Notes: generated by a model from the sequence alone, not told the origin. A DNA stretch of 64,000 bases from UBA6663 sp044226485 (GCA_044226485.1 JBGAGY010000003.1:434001-498000); one strand, 5' to 3'; numbered from the stretch's first letter, positions 8,787 through 17,914 are shown. Made by a program: numbers and translations.

Positions 8787-9965
8787 TTTAGCCGGTGGCA
8801 CCCAGCGGCGGCGGCGACCTGCCAGAGAGGCTCGCTGAATGGCCGAGTCGCCGTATTTCTCGCGTAGCTGGTCGATGACATCGGCGGCTTTGCGTTGACG
8901 GGCGAAGCCGGTGCGCTGACTGTCGAAGATCGACAGCTGGCGGGCCGGATCCGTCAGGCCGCTGACGCCGATGCCGATCAGGCGCACGCGCTTGCCGGGC
9001 TGCCAGACCTGCTGGAAGAGCGCCCAGCCGGCGGCGAAGATCTCGTTGTCGAGCTCGACGGTGCCGGGCAAGGTCGTCTGGCGCGTGATGGTTTCGAAGG
9101 GCGGCCAGCGTACCTTGATCTTGACCGTGCGCGCGGCAAGGCCATCGCGGCGCAGCCCCTGGCCGACCTGCTCGGTGAGCTCGAGCAAAGCTCGATGCAG
9201 GCGTGCCTCATCCGACACGTCGCGGGCAAAGGTCGTTTCGGCCGAGATCGACTTGGCTTCGTGCTCGCTGTAGACGGGTCGATCGTCCTGACCGTGAGCG
9301 GCGGCGCTCATCTGGCGGCCGTGCTCGCCGAAGCGACGCACCAGGTCATCGGGCGACCAGTCAGCCAGGTCGCCGATGGTCTTCATGCCGAGGCGGGTCA
9401 ACTGCTCGCGCGTCTTTGGTCCGACGCCCCAGAGCATGTCGAGCGGCATCGGTCGCAGGAAGGCGCCTTCCTCCCCGGGCGGCACGACGACAAGGCCGTC
9501 GGGCTTGCCGCTGTTTGTCGCGATCTTGGCGACGAGCTTATTGCTGGCCACGCCCAGCGAACACGGCAGATCGAGGTCGGCGCGGATGCGCGCCTTGATC
9601 GTCTCGGCGATGACGCGCCCGGGCCGCGGGTCGCCGGTGAGGTCGAGGTAGGCCTCATCGACGGACATCTGCTGCATGATCGGCGAGTAGTCGGCCAGGA
9701 TGCCCATGACCTTACGCGAGTAGTCGCCATAGACTCCGTGTCGGCCCGGCAGGAGTTTGAGATGTGGACACAACCGCAGCGCCTGCGCGGTCGGCATCGC
9801 CGAGCGGACGCCGAACTTGCGCGCCTCATAGGAGCAGGTCGAGATCACACCGCGCGAATCGGCCTTCCCACCCACCGCGAACGCGATGCCCTTCAGCGTC
9901 GGGTCGAGGATCTCCTCCACCGAGCAGAAGAAAGCGTCAAGGTCCAGGTGCAATACCAAGGGCAT
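8766..9965 (-). CDS. dinB: DNA polymerase IV
   Basis: 399-residue Y-family translesion polymerase. The metal-binding catalytic residues sit where they do in E. coli: Asp8 in HLDLDAFF, and Asp103-Glu104 in SVDEAYLDLTG. The thumb helix-hairpin-helix (LWGVGPKTREQLTRLGMKTIGDLA) and little-finger domains follow. A beta-clamp binding motif QLSIF is at 343-347, inside rather than at the very end, because about 50 residues follow, including a basic patch RRRRW. The last eight residues are encoded by a palindromic repeat. It is divergent from the alcohol dehydrogenase gene. No clear LexA box is seen. Confidence 0.95.
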   Translation of the reverse strand: MPLVLHLDLDAFFCSVEEILDPTLKGIAFAVGGKADSRGVISTCSYEARKFGVRSAMPTAQALRLCPHLKLLPGRHGVYGDYSRKVMGILADYSPIMQQMSVDEAYLDLTGDPRPGRVIAETIKARIRADLDLPCSLGVASNKLVAKIATNSGKPDGLVVVPPGEEGAFLRPMPLDMLWGVGPKTREQLTRLGMKTIGDLADWSPDDLVRRFGEHGRQMSAAAHGQDDRPVYSEHEAKSISAETTFARDVSDEARLHRALLELTEQVGQGLRRDGLAARTVKIKVRWPPFETITRQTTLPGTVELDNEIFAAGWALFQQVWQPGKRVRLIGIGVSGLTDPARQLSIFDSQRTGFARQRKAADVIDQLREKYGDSAIQRASLAGRRRRWVPPAKDEERGA

Positions 9966-9982
9966 GGGTGATCGGCTGAGTG

Positions 9983-10009
9983 CTGTTGGACGTTGACCAG
10001 TTCCAACAG
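9983..10009. promoter_or_regulatory. Inverted repeat between dinB and the dehydrogenase
   Basis: CTGTTGGA (9983-9990) and TCCAACAG (10002-10009) form a perfect 8-base inverted repeat with an 11-base gap, overlapping a TTGACC at 9993-9998. It could be an operator for either divergent gene. It does not match a LexA box I know. Confidence 0.3.
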
Positions 10010-10114
10010 TCTGAGGCTATTGTATGCGGATTGCTGTCGTGGGATGATCGGAGGATTGTTCGGGCCGCACCCGGCCTCCGCGACTCCATCACGATCGTCA
10101 ACACCCCATCACCG

Positions 10115-11155
10115 ATGAACGCCGTTCTCTACTCTGCCTTTCGCGAACCTCTTCGACTCGAGACTGCGCCTGACCCGACGCCGCCCGATGAGGGCGTGGT
10201 GGTGAAGGTCAAGGCGACAGGCCTGTGTCGCAGCGACTGGCACGGCTGGCAAGGGCACGATTCGGATATCCAGACTCTGCCGCACGTACCGGGGCATGAG
10301 CTGGCCGGTGAGATCACGGCAGTGGGTCGCGGCGTGCGCGGCTGGCGCGTCGGTGATCGCGTCACGACGCCGTTCGTGCTGGCCTGCGGCGATTGCCCGT
10401 CGTGTCGCGCCGGCGACCAGCAGGTCTGCGAGCGACAATGGCAGCCGGGCTTCCATGGCTGGGGCTCGTTCGCCGACTACGTGGCGCTGCCGCACGCCGA
10501 CGGCAATCTGGTGCGTCTGCCCGATGGCCTCGACTACGCCGAGGCAGCGGTGCTCGGCTGCCGGTTCGCGACGAGCTTCCGCGGCCTGGCAGCGCAGGGA
10601 CGCGTGCGCGGGGGCGAGTGGGTCGTCGTGTATGGATGCGGCGGCGTCGGGCTGTCGGCAGTGATGATCGCGGCGGCGCTGGGCGCTCAGGCAATCGCCG
10701 TGGACCTCAACCCTGAGCGGCTGGCTCTGGCGACAGCACTTGGCGCAGCGGTCGCGCTAAAAGCCGACGAGATCGACGATGTGCCAACGACGGTGAAGGA
10801 CCTCACCGGCGGCGGCGCGCATGTGTCGGTGGACGCGCTCGGCAGCGCGCGCACGTGCCGCGATGCAATCCTGAGTCTGCGCCGTCGCGGTCGGCATGTT
10901 CAGATCGGGCTACTGGCCGGCGATCAGGCGAACCCGCCGGTGCCGATGGGTGCTGTGATCGGCCGCGAGCTTGAGATCCTGGGCAGCCATGGCATGGCTG
11001 CCCACGCGTATCCCGACATGCTGGCCATGATCCTGAGCGGACGCCTGCCGGTGCGCCGACTGATCGGCAGCCGCATCGGCCTGCAGGCGGCACCCGCCGC
11101 GCTCGCCGAGATGAACATCTTTCCAGGCGCCGGGATCACGATCATCGAGCCGTAG
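10115..11155 (+). CDS. Zinc-dependent alcohol dehydrogenase family protein
   Basis: 346 residues from the ATG at 10115; a longer in-frame start at 9980 adds sequence unlike the family. Medium-chain dehydrogenase: catalytic zinc ligands Cys in GLCRSDWHGW and His-Glu in VPGHELAGE; four structural-zinc cysteines in CGDCPSCRAGDQQVC; Rossmann fold GCGGVGLSAVMIAAALGA followed by an acidic residue in VDLNPERL, which favours NAD over NADP. Substrate cannot be told from sequence. It stands alone, followed by a 9-bp hairpin at 11178-11208. Confidence 0.9.
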   Translation: MNAVLYSAFREPLRLETAPDPTPPDEGVVVKVKATGLCRSDWHGWQGHDSDIQTLPHVPGHELAGEITAVGRGVRGWRVGDRVTTPFVLACGDCPSCRAGDQQVCERQWQPGFHGWGSFADYVALPHADGNLVRLPDGLDYAEAAVLGCRFATSFRGLAAQGRVRGGEWVVVYGCGGVGLSAVMIAAALGAQAIAVDLNPERLALATALGAAVALKADEIDDVPTTVKDLTGGGAHVSVDALGSARTCRDAILSLRRRGRHVQIGLLAGDQANPPVPMGAVIGRELEILGSHGMAAHAYPDMLAMILSGRLPVRRLIGSRIGLQAAPAALAEMNIFPGAGITIIEP

Positions 11156-11177
11156 CGACGCTCCGCGCTGCCTCGTA

Positions 11178-11208
11178 AGCGACCCATCGCTGTGTTGACT
11201 GGGTCGCT
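11178..11208. terminator. Hairpin after the dehydrogenase gene
   Basis: AGCGACCCA (11178-11186) pairs perfectly with TGGGTCGCT (11200-11208) across a 13-base loop. It sits 22 bases after the stop. There is no T-tract, so termination is uncertain. Confidence 0.4.
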
Positions 11209-11332
11209 CCCCTGTCAGGTAACGCCTACATGCGTTTGCGTGCGGGCCGATATCGAACCGGTGGGACCGGGCGCATGATGCATGCGGTCGGCTGGCCGGA
11301 CATCTTGCGCGGCCCCGATCTCTGGTGTCGCC

Positions 11333-12100
11333 ATGGAACAGGGCAATCCCCAAAATCAACCCGCCGCAGCTGTGGCCCAAGAGATCGCGCCAAAACGCAC
11401 TCGCCACTGGCGCGCCCGTCTGTTTCAGTTCTACATCCTCATCGCGACAACGGCCTTCGGCGGCCTGTTCATCCTCGCCAGCCGCGTGAACTACTTTGCT
11501 GTGGACCTGCTCATCTCGCGTTGGGTCCAGCGTGTGCAGGTCCCCTGGCTTGATGGGCTGATGTGGGGCATCAGCTACATCGGTTACGCGCCGCAAGAAT
11601 TCGTGCTGATGGGAGGCGTGATAACAGCCCTCGCGGCGCTTGGCCTGCGCTGGGAAGCCGTGGCGGCAACGCTGGCCGGCCCCGGCGGGTCGGCGATGGG
11701 AACCCTGTTCAAGGTCGCGGCCCAACGCCCGCGCCCCGGTGCAGATCTCGTGCGCGTGGTCCGCGAATTGCCCGACGCCAGCTTTCCCAGCGGCCACGTC
11801 TTGATGTACACGGCCTTCTTTGGCTTTCTCTTTTTTCTGGTCTACACCCTGCTCAAGCCCTCGCTCTGGCGCTCCGGGCTGCTGGCGGTGCTCGGCATTT
11901 TGATCGGCCTGGTCGGAGCATCGCGCATCTATATCGGCGCCCATTGGCCAAGCGATGTCACAGGCGCGTACCTGTTGGGCAGCGTCTGGCTTTCGCTGAG
12001 CGTCACCTTTTATCAATGGGGCAAGCCCAGGTTCTTTGTTCGTCAGCCGCTCGCACCGGAAAAGCCCAATGCCGAGGCCGCCACGGGGAAACCCTCGTGA
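11333..12100 (+). CDS. PAP2-family membrane phosphatase (first copy)
   Basis: 255 residues from ATG 11333 (a longer in-frame start at 11282 lacks support). Five to six membrane helices with all three PAP2 motifs: KVAAQRPRP, PSGH (FPSGHV) and SRIYIGAHWPSD; these supply the phosphate-binding Arg/Lys and the catalytic His pair. It probably removes phosphate from phosphatidic acid, undecaprenyl diphosphate or a similar lipid at the outer face of the membrane. It is followed after 54 bases by a lipid-kinase gene, with a second PAP2 gene beyond. Confidence 0.88.
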   Translation: MEQGNPQNQPAAAVAQEIAPKRTRHWRARLFQFYILIATTAFGGLFILASRVNYFAVDLLISRWVQRVQVPWLDGLMWGISYIGYAPQEFVLMGGVITALAALGLRWEAVAATLAGPGGSAMGTLFKVAAQRPRPGADLVRVVRELPDASFPSGHVLMYTAFFGFLFFLVYTLLKPSLWRSGLLAVLGILIGLVGASRIYIGAHWPSDVTGAYLLGSVWLSLSVTFYQWGKPRFFVRQPLAPEKPNAEAATGKPS

Positions 12101-12154
12101 GCGCGTGCTCGCGACGCTTTCGCTCTTCACCCACTCTTCTCGACTGTCAAAACC

Positions 12155-13438
12155 ATGACCACCCACACTGACTCCCTCCAACGGTCCGCCAAAGAACTTC
12201 ATCGTCTTCAACACCGCCACACGCTCCAGGTTGACGAAATCGGAGCACTCACCCGCAAGCTCGAGAAGCGAAAGCGCCAGGTGCAGCACCTTGAAGGCGA
12301 GATGGCCACCCTGACTCTTCAGGCTTTCGGCGGAAGCGACGGATCGCTGGACGGCCATGCCAGCCGCAAGGCGCTGCAACCGGCCCGCGTGATCGTCAAC
12401 GCCGGCTCTGGCTCGTTCGAACGCCTCGCTGAGACGCCGGACAAGTTAATCCAGCGATTGCGAGCACACGGGATCGAGCCGACGGTCTTCCTCAAGACCA
12501 CCTCGAAGGCCGTGCGCGGTTGGGCGAAGGAGGCCGTCAAGAACGGCGAGAGCCTGGTCATCGCGGTCGGCGGCGACGGCACCATCGGCGACGTCGCCTA
12601 CCAGCTGATCGGCAGCGACACCACCCTTGGGATCCTGCCGACGGGCACGATGAACAACGTCGCGCGCGAGCTGGGCATCCCGCTCGATCTCGACCAGGCC
12701 TGTGCCCTGATCACCGCCGGCACGAAACGCAGGATCGACGTCGGGTGTGTCCTGGCGGGTCGCCGCCGCAAGCGCCACTACTTCATCGAGTCGGCCGGCG
12801 TGGGGTTGGCCGTCGCGCTGCCCGCCGGACAGAACGTCAAGAAAGGCCGCTGGGGCCGACTGCCGAAACAGTTCCGCGAGATGTTCGACGAACATCTGCA
12901 CCCGATCGAGATCGAACTCGACAACGGCGTGACCCTGCAGACTCACGTCCACCTCGTGACGATTTCGAACGGACCGCTATATGCCCTGAACAACCTGATC
13001 GCGCCGGAGGCCAGGATGGATGATGGCCTGCTCGACGTCGCCGTCTATGACGGCTTGAGTGACTCGGCCCTGGCAGCCTATTTCGTCAAAACGGCGGGAG
13101 GGCAACGTGTGACCGACGAGCATGTCCACTTCTATCGAACGCGTCGCGCCATCCTGCGCTCGCAGTCGCCCATGCCCGAAGCTGTCGACAAGGACGAATT
13201 CGTCAGCGACCGGTCGTTGACCTTCAAAGTCATCCCGCAGGCCCTTAGCGTGATCGTGGGCCACGGGTCAGGCCTAGCCTGGCCGGTGGAGGTGGAGGCT
13301 GGCCTGACCACGCCGACCACGCCCTCGCCGGGGCCGGCGGGCGACAAACAGGCGGCGCATCAAGCCAATGGGAGCGAGCACGTTCGGGGCCGTGATGAGG
13401 CACAGCTCGCGCCCGATCCAGTCGGCGCGCACCCCTAA
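12155..13438 (+). CDS. Diacylglycerol/lipid kinase-like protein
   Basis: 427 residues. Residues 1-55 are charged and heptad-like, a probable coiled coil not usual in the family. From 75 on it is a DagK/YegS-type kinase: GGDGT at 139-143 binds the nucleotide phosphates, and PTGTMNNVAR at about 162-171 is the second signature. It should phosphorylate diacylglycerol or a related lipid from ATP at the inner membrane face. The neighbouring PAP2 phosphatases could run the reverse reaction. The C-terminal 40 residues are Pro/Gly-rich. The next gene starts nine bases after the stop with an AAGGAG ribosome site. Confidence 0.88.
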   Translation: MTTHTDSLQRSAKELHRLQHRHTLQVDEIGALTRKLEKRKRQVQHLEGEMATLTLQAFGGSDGSLDGHASRKALQPARVIVNAGSGSFERLAETPDKLIQRLRAHGIEPTVFLKTTSKAVRGWAKEAVKNGESLVIAVGGDGTIGDVAYQLIGSDTTLGILPTGTMNNVARELGIPLDLDQACALITAGTKRRIDVGCVLAGRRRKRHYFIESAGVGLAVALPAGQNVKKGRWGRLPKQFREMFDEHLHPIEIELDNGVTLQTHVHLVTISNGPLYALNNLIAPEARMDDGLLDVAVYDGLSDSALAAYFVKTAGGQRVTDEHVHFYRTRRAILRSQSPMPEAVDKDEFVSDRSLTFKVIPQALSVIVGHGSGLAWPVEVEAGLTTPTTPSPGPAGDKQAAHQANGSEHVRGRDEAQLAPDPVGAHP

Positions 13439-13447
13439 GGAGCGAGG

Positions 13448-14317
13448 ATGGCCACTGAAGCGTCGACGAAGGTCGAGAGAAAGGCCGACGAACTGGCGCA
13501 TAAAGCCGAGGCGGCTGCGCGGCATCCGTGGATCGATCGCCTCGTGCGCTTCGGCTACGTGGTGCGCGGCCTGATCTACGTCATCATCGGCGCGCTCGCA
13601 GTTCAGTTGGCCTGGGGCGATGGCGGCGCAACGGCGGATCCCAGCAGCGCGATCGGACTGCTGAAGGCGCAACCCTCAGGCCGGATCCTGTTGCTGATCG
13701 TCGTGATCGGGCTGGCCGGTTATTCGCTGTGGGGCTTTGTCCGTGCCGTTATCGGGGCGCCCGGGCATGCTGATCATGGGCGCGACAGGCTCGAACGGGT
13801 CGGTTTTGCCCTGAGCGGCCTGTCGTATGCCTCGCTGCTTGTGCCGACGACCATCGCTCTGCTGCGCCTGTTCGGCCTCACAGCGCCGTTTGCCTCCACG
13901 TCGTCTTCGCCATCGATTTGGGCGGGTCCGTTCGGGCGCTGGGCCGTCATCGGGCTGGGCGTCGGCTGGTCGATCTCGGGCCTCGGGCAGATCTGGTCAG
14001 CCGTCACGGATCGGTTCAGACGAGACCTGAATCTTCAATCCATGAGCGAGAGGAATCGCGCGGCCACGATCTGGCTAGGCCGAGTAGGTTATGCGGCGCG
14101 CGGAATGGTGTTCGCGCTGGTGGGAGTCCTGCTGCTCCAAACGGGTTTGACGGCACAACCCACATCCGCTCCGGGGATTGATGAAGCGCTCGCGGCATTG
14201 GCCCGGGCTCCCTATGGCCAGTATCTTCTGGGCGCGGCCGCATTCGGCCTGATCCTCTTCGGCGGGTTTTCGATGCTCTCCGCGCGCTGGGGCAAGACGA
14301 CCCGGCAGACCGCCTGA
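13448..14317 (+). CDS. DUF1206 membrane protein
   Basis: 289 residues with about six membrane helices in three two-helix repeats, each with the DUF1206 pattern of Arg-x-Gly-(Tyr/Phe) plus Gly-x-x-Tyr/Phe: RFGYVVRGLIYVIIG, RVGFALSGLSYASLL and RVGYAARGMVFALVG. The cytoplasmic N-terminus is charged and helical. Function of the family is unknown. The ribosome site AAGGAGCGAGG overlaps the end of the kinase gene, so translation is likely coupled. Confidence 0.88.
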   Translation: MATEASTKVERKADELAHKAEAAARHPWIDRLVRFGYVVRGLIYVIIGALAVQLAWGDGGATADPSSAIGLLKAQPSGRILLLIVVIGLAGYSLWGFVRAVIGAPGHADHGRDRLERVGFALSGLSYASLLVPTTIALLRLFGLTAPFASTSSSPSIWAGPFGRWAVIGLGVGWSISGLGQIWSAVTDRFRRDLNLQSMSERNRAATIWLGRVGYAARGMVFALVGVLLLQTGLTAQPTSAPGIDEALAALARAPYGQYLLGAAAFGLILFGGFSMLSARWGKTTRQTA

Positions 14318-14327
14318 GTGCCTCCAG

Positions 14328-15053
14328 ATGACGACCGAGCCACAGCGGACGTTGGACCATGGTTCTCCGGCCCGCACGGCTACAGCGTCAACAACCTGGA
14401 GGACAGGGCTCTTCGCAGCAGGCGCGCTCGCTCTTGTTGTTGTCCTTTCTTTCGCGGCCCACCAGATCGCCTACTTCCCCATAGATCTCACGCTGACTCG
14501 AACGCTACAGTCCTTCCAGACACGCGCGCTCGATGCCATGGCATCCGGAGTCGATTGGATCGGCTATCTGCCGCAGTTCGTGGTCATCGTTGCCCTGATC
14601 GCCCTGACATTCTGGATCACAGGCTGGAGACGGGAAGCTGTCGCGATCGTCCTGGCTGAGGTCAGCGAAGGCGCTATCAACAACGCAGTGAAGTGGCTCG
14701 TCGTGCGCCCGCGGCCCGACCCAACGCTGGTCAGGGTCTATCTCCCTCTACAGGACTATTCGTTCCCGAGCGGCCATGCCTTCTCGTTCCTTGTAGTGTT
14801 CGGGATGCTGAGCGTCATCCTGATCGAACGGTGGCGGCCCTCTGCGACCCGCGCGGCGGTCGTAGCTTTCCTGATCACCTTGATCGTGATCGTGGGGCCG
14901 GTGCGGATCTACCTGGGCGCACACTGGTTCAGCGACGTGTTGGCCGGTTATTTGTTGGGCGTCGTCGATTGGGTTGTCCTGGTGGCCTGGTATCGCCGAT
15001 CCATTGGGCTGCGACGGATTCAGGCCGGCACGCCAAGTCCGCACCCTCAGTGA
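14328..15053 (+). CDS. PAP2-family membrane phosphatase (second copy)
   Basis: 241 residues, multi-helix membrane protein with PAP2 motifs KWLVVRPRP, FPSGHAFSF and GPVRIYLGAHWFSD. In the third motif Pro-Val replace the usual Ser ahead of Arg, a minor deviation. It is only moderately similar to the PAP2 at 11333, so the two are unlikely to be a recent duplication. It closes the four-gene run PAP2-kinase-DUF1206-PAP2 and is convergent with the iron operon. Confidence 0.88.
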   Translation: MTTEPQRTLDHGSPARTATASTTWRTGLFAAGALALVVVLSFAAHQIAYFPIDLTLTRTLQSFQTRALDAMASGVDWIGYLPQFVVIVALIALTFWITGWRREAVAIVLAEVSEGAINNAVKWLVVRPRPDPTLVRVYLPLQDYSFPSGHAFSFLVVFGMLSVILIERWRPSATRAAVVAFLITLIVIVGPVRIYLGAHWFSDVLAGYLLGVVDWVVLVAWYRRSIGLRRIQAGTPSPHPQ

Positions 15054-15076
15054 GAGTTGTCGCGCAGGGTGACCCG

Positions 15077-15592
15077 CTAGAGAACGGCCTGCACGCCCCA
15101 CAGGATGGCTGCGACCATCAGGCTGAGCGCCGTGATGCCGACGAAGCCTTTGAGGAAGGCGCGAAAATGGAAGCCGTAGAAGCGCTGATCGGCGAAGCGC
15201 TCCGCCCCCGGCATGTAAACGAAGGCCGGGCGCCAGGTCTCGACAAGCAGCCAATCGACCAGCAACAGGTCGACCAGGTTGAAGGTCTGCAAGGCGATCC
15301 ACAGAGCGAGGGCGACCTCGCCGAAGCCCGGAAAGCCGCCGGCGACGGCGTACAGACGGTTCACCAGCCAGGCCAACAATCCGATCAACACGACGAAGGT
15401 CGGGATCGACACCCAGAGCGTCTGCCGCCTGGCGCGCTCGCTCTTGGGCGGAAGTGCCGCGCGGATCTCAGGCGGGTAGTCGTTCACCCAGATCTCGGGG
15501 TTCCAGCGCAGGCTGAGGATGATCACGGCCACCATCCAGGCGCTGATCAACCCGCCGAAGACCAACGCCTGGAGTAGCACCTCGTTCCACAT
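15077..15592 (-). CDS. Small membrane protein at the end of the feo operon
   Basis: 171 residues with about four hydrophobic helices (5-27, 63-82, 91-115, 147-169). I do not recognise the family. Conserved-looking polar patches are RWNPEIWVNDYPPEIR and WRPAFVYMPGAERF. It begins 13 bases after the stop of the FeoB permease gene, so it is probably cotranscribed and may act with iron uptake; this is context only. Confidence 0.7.
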   Translation of the reverse strand: MWNEVLLQALVFGGLISAWMVAVIILSLRWNPEIWVNDYPPEIRAALPPKSERARRQTLWVSIPTFVVLIGLLAWLVNRLYAVAGGFPGFGEVALALWIALQTFNLVDLLLVDWLLVETWRPAFVYMPGAERFADQRFYGFHFRAFLKGFVGITALSLMVAAILWGVQAVL

Positions 15593-15604
15593 CGAAAGCG
15601 GTCC

Positions 15605-17011
15605 TCAAGCCAGACCGAAAGCTCGGGCGACGGTCGCGACGATGAAGCACACGACGAAAGCGATCACCAGCGGCCCGAGCGCGCCAAGGACCGTCCACTT
15701 CCACGAGCGAGTCTCCTTCCACATCGTCATGATCGTCGTCGCGCAGGGGTTATGCAGCAGCGAGAACAGCATCAGGTTGACGGCCGTCAGGATCGTCCAC
15801 GAGTACTGGCCGACCAGCATCGTGCGCATGTCGGAGTACGCGGGAAGATCGGTCATCATGCCCGCGCCCAGGTACATCATCATCATCGTCGGCACCACGA
15901 TCTCATTGGCCGGGATGGCGATGATGTAGGCAAGCATGATCACGCCGTCGAGGCCGATGGCGTGGCCGAGCGGCTGCAGCGCGTTGGCGACGTGCCACGC
16001 CAGCGACGTGTCGCCGATCATCACGTTTGCCAGGATCCAGATCAGGGCGCCGGCCGGCGCCGCGGTCTGGATCGCGCGCCACAGCACGAACACCGTTCGG
16101 TCGATCAGCGACGTGTAGAGGATCTGGCGCAGGTTCGGGCGGCGGAAGGGCGGCAGCTCGAGCGAGAAGGCCGATGCCTCGCCACGCAGCAACGTTCGCG
16201 ACAACACGCCCGAGATCACCAGCGTGAAGATGATGCCGATCACCACGACCGTCACGACCGAGCCGGCCGCCACCACCGACGTAAGCGCCGGTGGAAAACT
16301 GGCGGCGACGAAGACCGTGGCCAGCATGATCAACGTCGGAAAGCGGCCGTTGCACGGCACGAAGTTGTTGGTCAGGATCGCGATCAGGCGCTCGCGCGGG
16401 CTGTCGATGACGCGCGTGGCGATGATGCCGGCGGCGTTGCAGCCGAAGCCCATGGCCATCGTCAACGACTGCTTGCCGTGAGCGCCGGCCTTCTTGAACA
16501 GCCAATCCATGTTGAAGGCGACGCGCGGCAGGTAACCCAGATCCTCAAGGAACGTGAAACACGGGAAGAAGATAGCCATCGGGGGCAGCATCACGCTGAC
16601 GACCCAGGCCAGGCCGCGCCAGACTCCGTCCCAGATGAAGCCCGTGATCCACCACGGCACGCCGATGGCCGTGAAGAGCGCCGCGCCTTGAGCCTCGACC
16701 CAGAACAAGGCCTGCGCGATCATGGCCGACGGCACGTTCGCGCCCGTGATCGTCAACCAGAAGACCAGCGACAGGATCGCGAGCATGAGCGGCAGGCCGA
16801 ACACCGGCGACGTGAGCAGCCGGTCGACCGTGCTGTCCCAATCCCAGCGGCGCGGCGTACCGCCCTGGCGGACGGCCTTGCCGGCCATGGTCTCGGCCTC
16901 GTGATACAGCGACTGCACGAGCGTGTCGCGGAAGTCTCCCGGCAGGGTCTGTCGGAGTTGATCGGCTTGCGCCAGAAGGCGCTCGGCCGAGGTGGTGGTC
17001 GGGGATGTCAT
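15605..17011 (-). CDS. feoB: FeoB permease part (split ferrous iron transporter)
   Basis: 468 residues from ATG 17011. It holds the membrane half of FeoB without the GTPase: an N-terminal helical stretch (LYHEAETMAGKAV), then two Gate (nucleoside-recognition) regions and the FeoB C-terminal region. Diagnostic motifs are GCNAAGIIATRVIDSPRERL followed by NFVPCNGRFP, where FeoB has the conserved cysteine, and AIPANEIVVPTMMM. It should carry Fe2+ into the cytoplasm. The GTPase is a separate gene 79 bases upstream in another frame; the break falls at the domain junction and this gene has its own start, so a natural split is likelier than a frameshift. Confidence 0.9.
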   Translation of the reverse strand: MTSPTTTSAERLLAQADQLRQTLPGDFRDTLVQSLYHEAETMAGKAVRQGGTPRRWDWDSTVDRLLTSPVFGLPLMLAILSLVFWLTITGANVPSAMIAQALFWVEAQGAALFTAIGVPWWITGFIWDGVWRGLAWVVSVMLPPMAIFFPCFTFLEDLGYLPRVAFNMDWLFKKAGAHGKQSLTMAMGFGCNAAGIIATRVIDSPRERLIAILTNNFVPCNGRFPTLIMLATVFVAASFPPALTSVVAAGSVVTVVVIGIIFTLVISGVLSRTLLRGEASAFSLELPPFRRPNLRQILYTSLIDRTVFVLWRAIQTAAPAGALIWILANVMIGDTSLAWHVANALQPLGHAIGLDGVIMLAYIIAIPANEIVVPTMMMMYLGAGMMTDLPAYSDMRTMLVGQYSWTILTAVNLMLFSLLHNPCATTIMTMWKETRSWKWTVLGALGPLVIAFVVCFIVATVARAFGLA

Positions 17012-17090
17012 CGTTGGATACCTACCCTCTGCGTACGTTAGTTGCCGGCCGGGCGACGCCACGCGCTTTCCGCACCCGCGCGCCTCGGCC

Positions 17091-17903
17091 TCACTGCGCG
17101 CCTTGCAGCGCGATCTTGCGGCTGAAGCCGCGTTGTGCCTGGCGCTGACGGGCAGCGATGTCGGTCAATTCGCCACTGAGGAGCGCCTCACGAATGCGAA
17201 GGTCGCCGTCCAACAGGCGCAACGCCACCCAGCGCGGGTTCGGAAGGCCGGGCGCGGCCTGCTCGATCAGGGGCAGCAACTCGGTGATCGCGTTCTCGAG
17301 CGCGGGCTGCGCCTTGACGCGTTTGGGCTGCACGACGGCCTGCTCGGTGACGATGTCGCGCACCGCGCCAAGGATGTCGCCCAGGCCCTCGCCGTTGCGG
17401 GCCGCCGCCGCCACGACGGGCACGCCCAGGTCGCGCGAGAGCGCTCGCACATCGACTTCGATGTTCTTCCGGCGCGCCTCATCCATGAGGTTCACCACGA
17501 CCACCGCCCGATCCGTGATCTCGAGGACCTGCAGCACAAGATTGAGGTTGCGCTCGAGGCAGGTCGCGTCGTTGACCACGACGGTGCAATCGGGCTGACC
17601 GAACAGAATGAAGTTGCGCGCGATCTCCTCGTCCTGGGAGGCCGAGAGCAACGAGTACGTGCCCGGCAGGTCCACGATCTTGTAGCGCTTGTCCTGGAAC
17701 TGATAGCCGCCTTCCGCGCGCGTGACGGTCTTGCCGGGCCAGTTGCCGGTATGTTGCTTGAGGCCGGTCAAGGCATTGAACACCGTGCTCTTACCCGTGT
17801 TCGGGTTGCCGGCCAGGGCAACCAGGTAATCGAAATTCGAGACGTCGACGCCCATCTGGGCCAAAGCGGCGTTCGCCGGACAGGTCGCGCAGTCTTCAAC
17901 CAT
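17091..17903 (-). CDS. FeoB GTPase domain as separate protein
   Basis: 270 residues. G1 GNPNTGKS at 32-39 followed by the FeoB-typical LTGLKQHTGNWPGKTV switch I; G3 DLPG at 78-81; G4 NLMD at 138-141; G5 region AAAARNGEG. The FeoB guanine-dissociation-inhibitor-like helical part follows to about residue 235. No membrane helices. The N-terminus carries DCATCP, two cysteines three apart. It should regulate the permease encoded next. It starts 11 bases after the upstream regulator gene ends. Confidence 0.9.
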   Translation of the reverse strand: MVEDCATCPANAALAQMGVDVSNFDYLVALAGNPNTGKSTVFNALTGLKQHTGNWPGKTVTRAEGGYQFQDKRYKIVDLPGTYSLLSASQDEEIARNFILFGQPDCTVVVNDATCLERNLNLVLQVLEITDRAVVVVNLMDEARRKNIEVDVRALSRDLGVPVVAAAARNGEGLGDILGAVRDIVTEQAVVQPKRVKAQPALENAITELLPLIEQAAPGLPNPRWVALRLLDGDLRIREALLSGELTDIAARQRQAQRGFSRKIALQGAQ

Positions 17904-17914
17904 GGTTCAACTCC

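Noticed and set aside
11178..11208. Fourth TetR operator (AGCGACC half-sites)
   Set aside because: The half-sites are 13 bases apart, not 3, and lie downstream of a gene; it reads better as a hairpin.
17012..17090. Frameshift splitting feoB
   Set aside because: The 79-base spacer encodes nothing family-like in any frame and both halves have plausible starts at a domain boundary.
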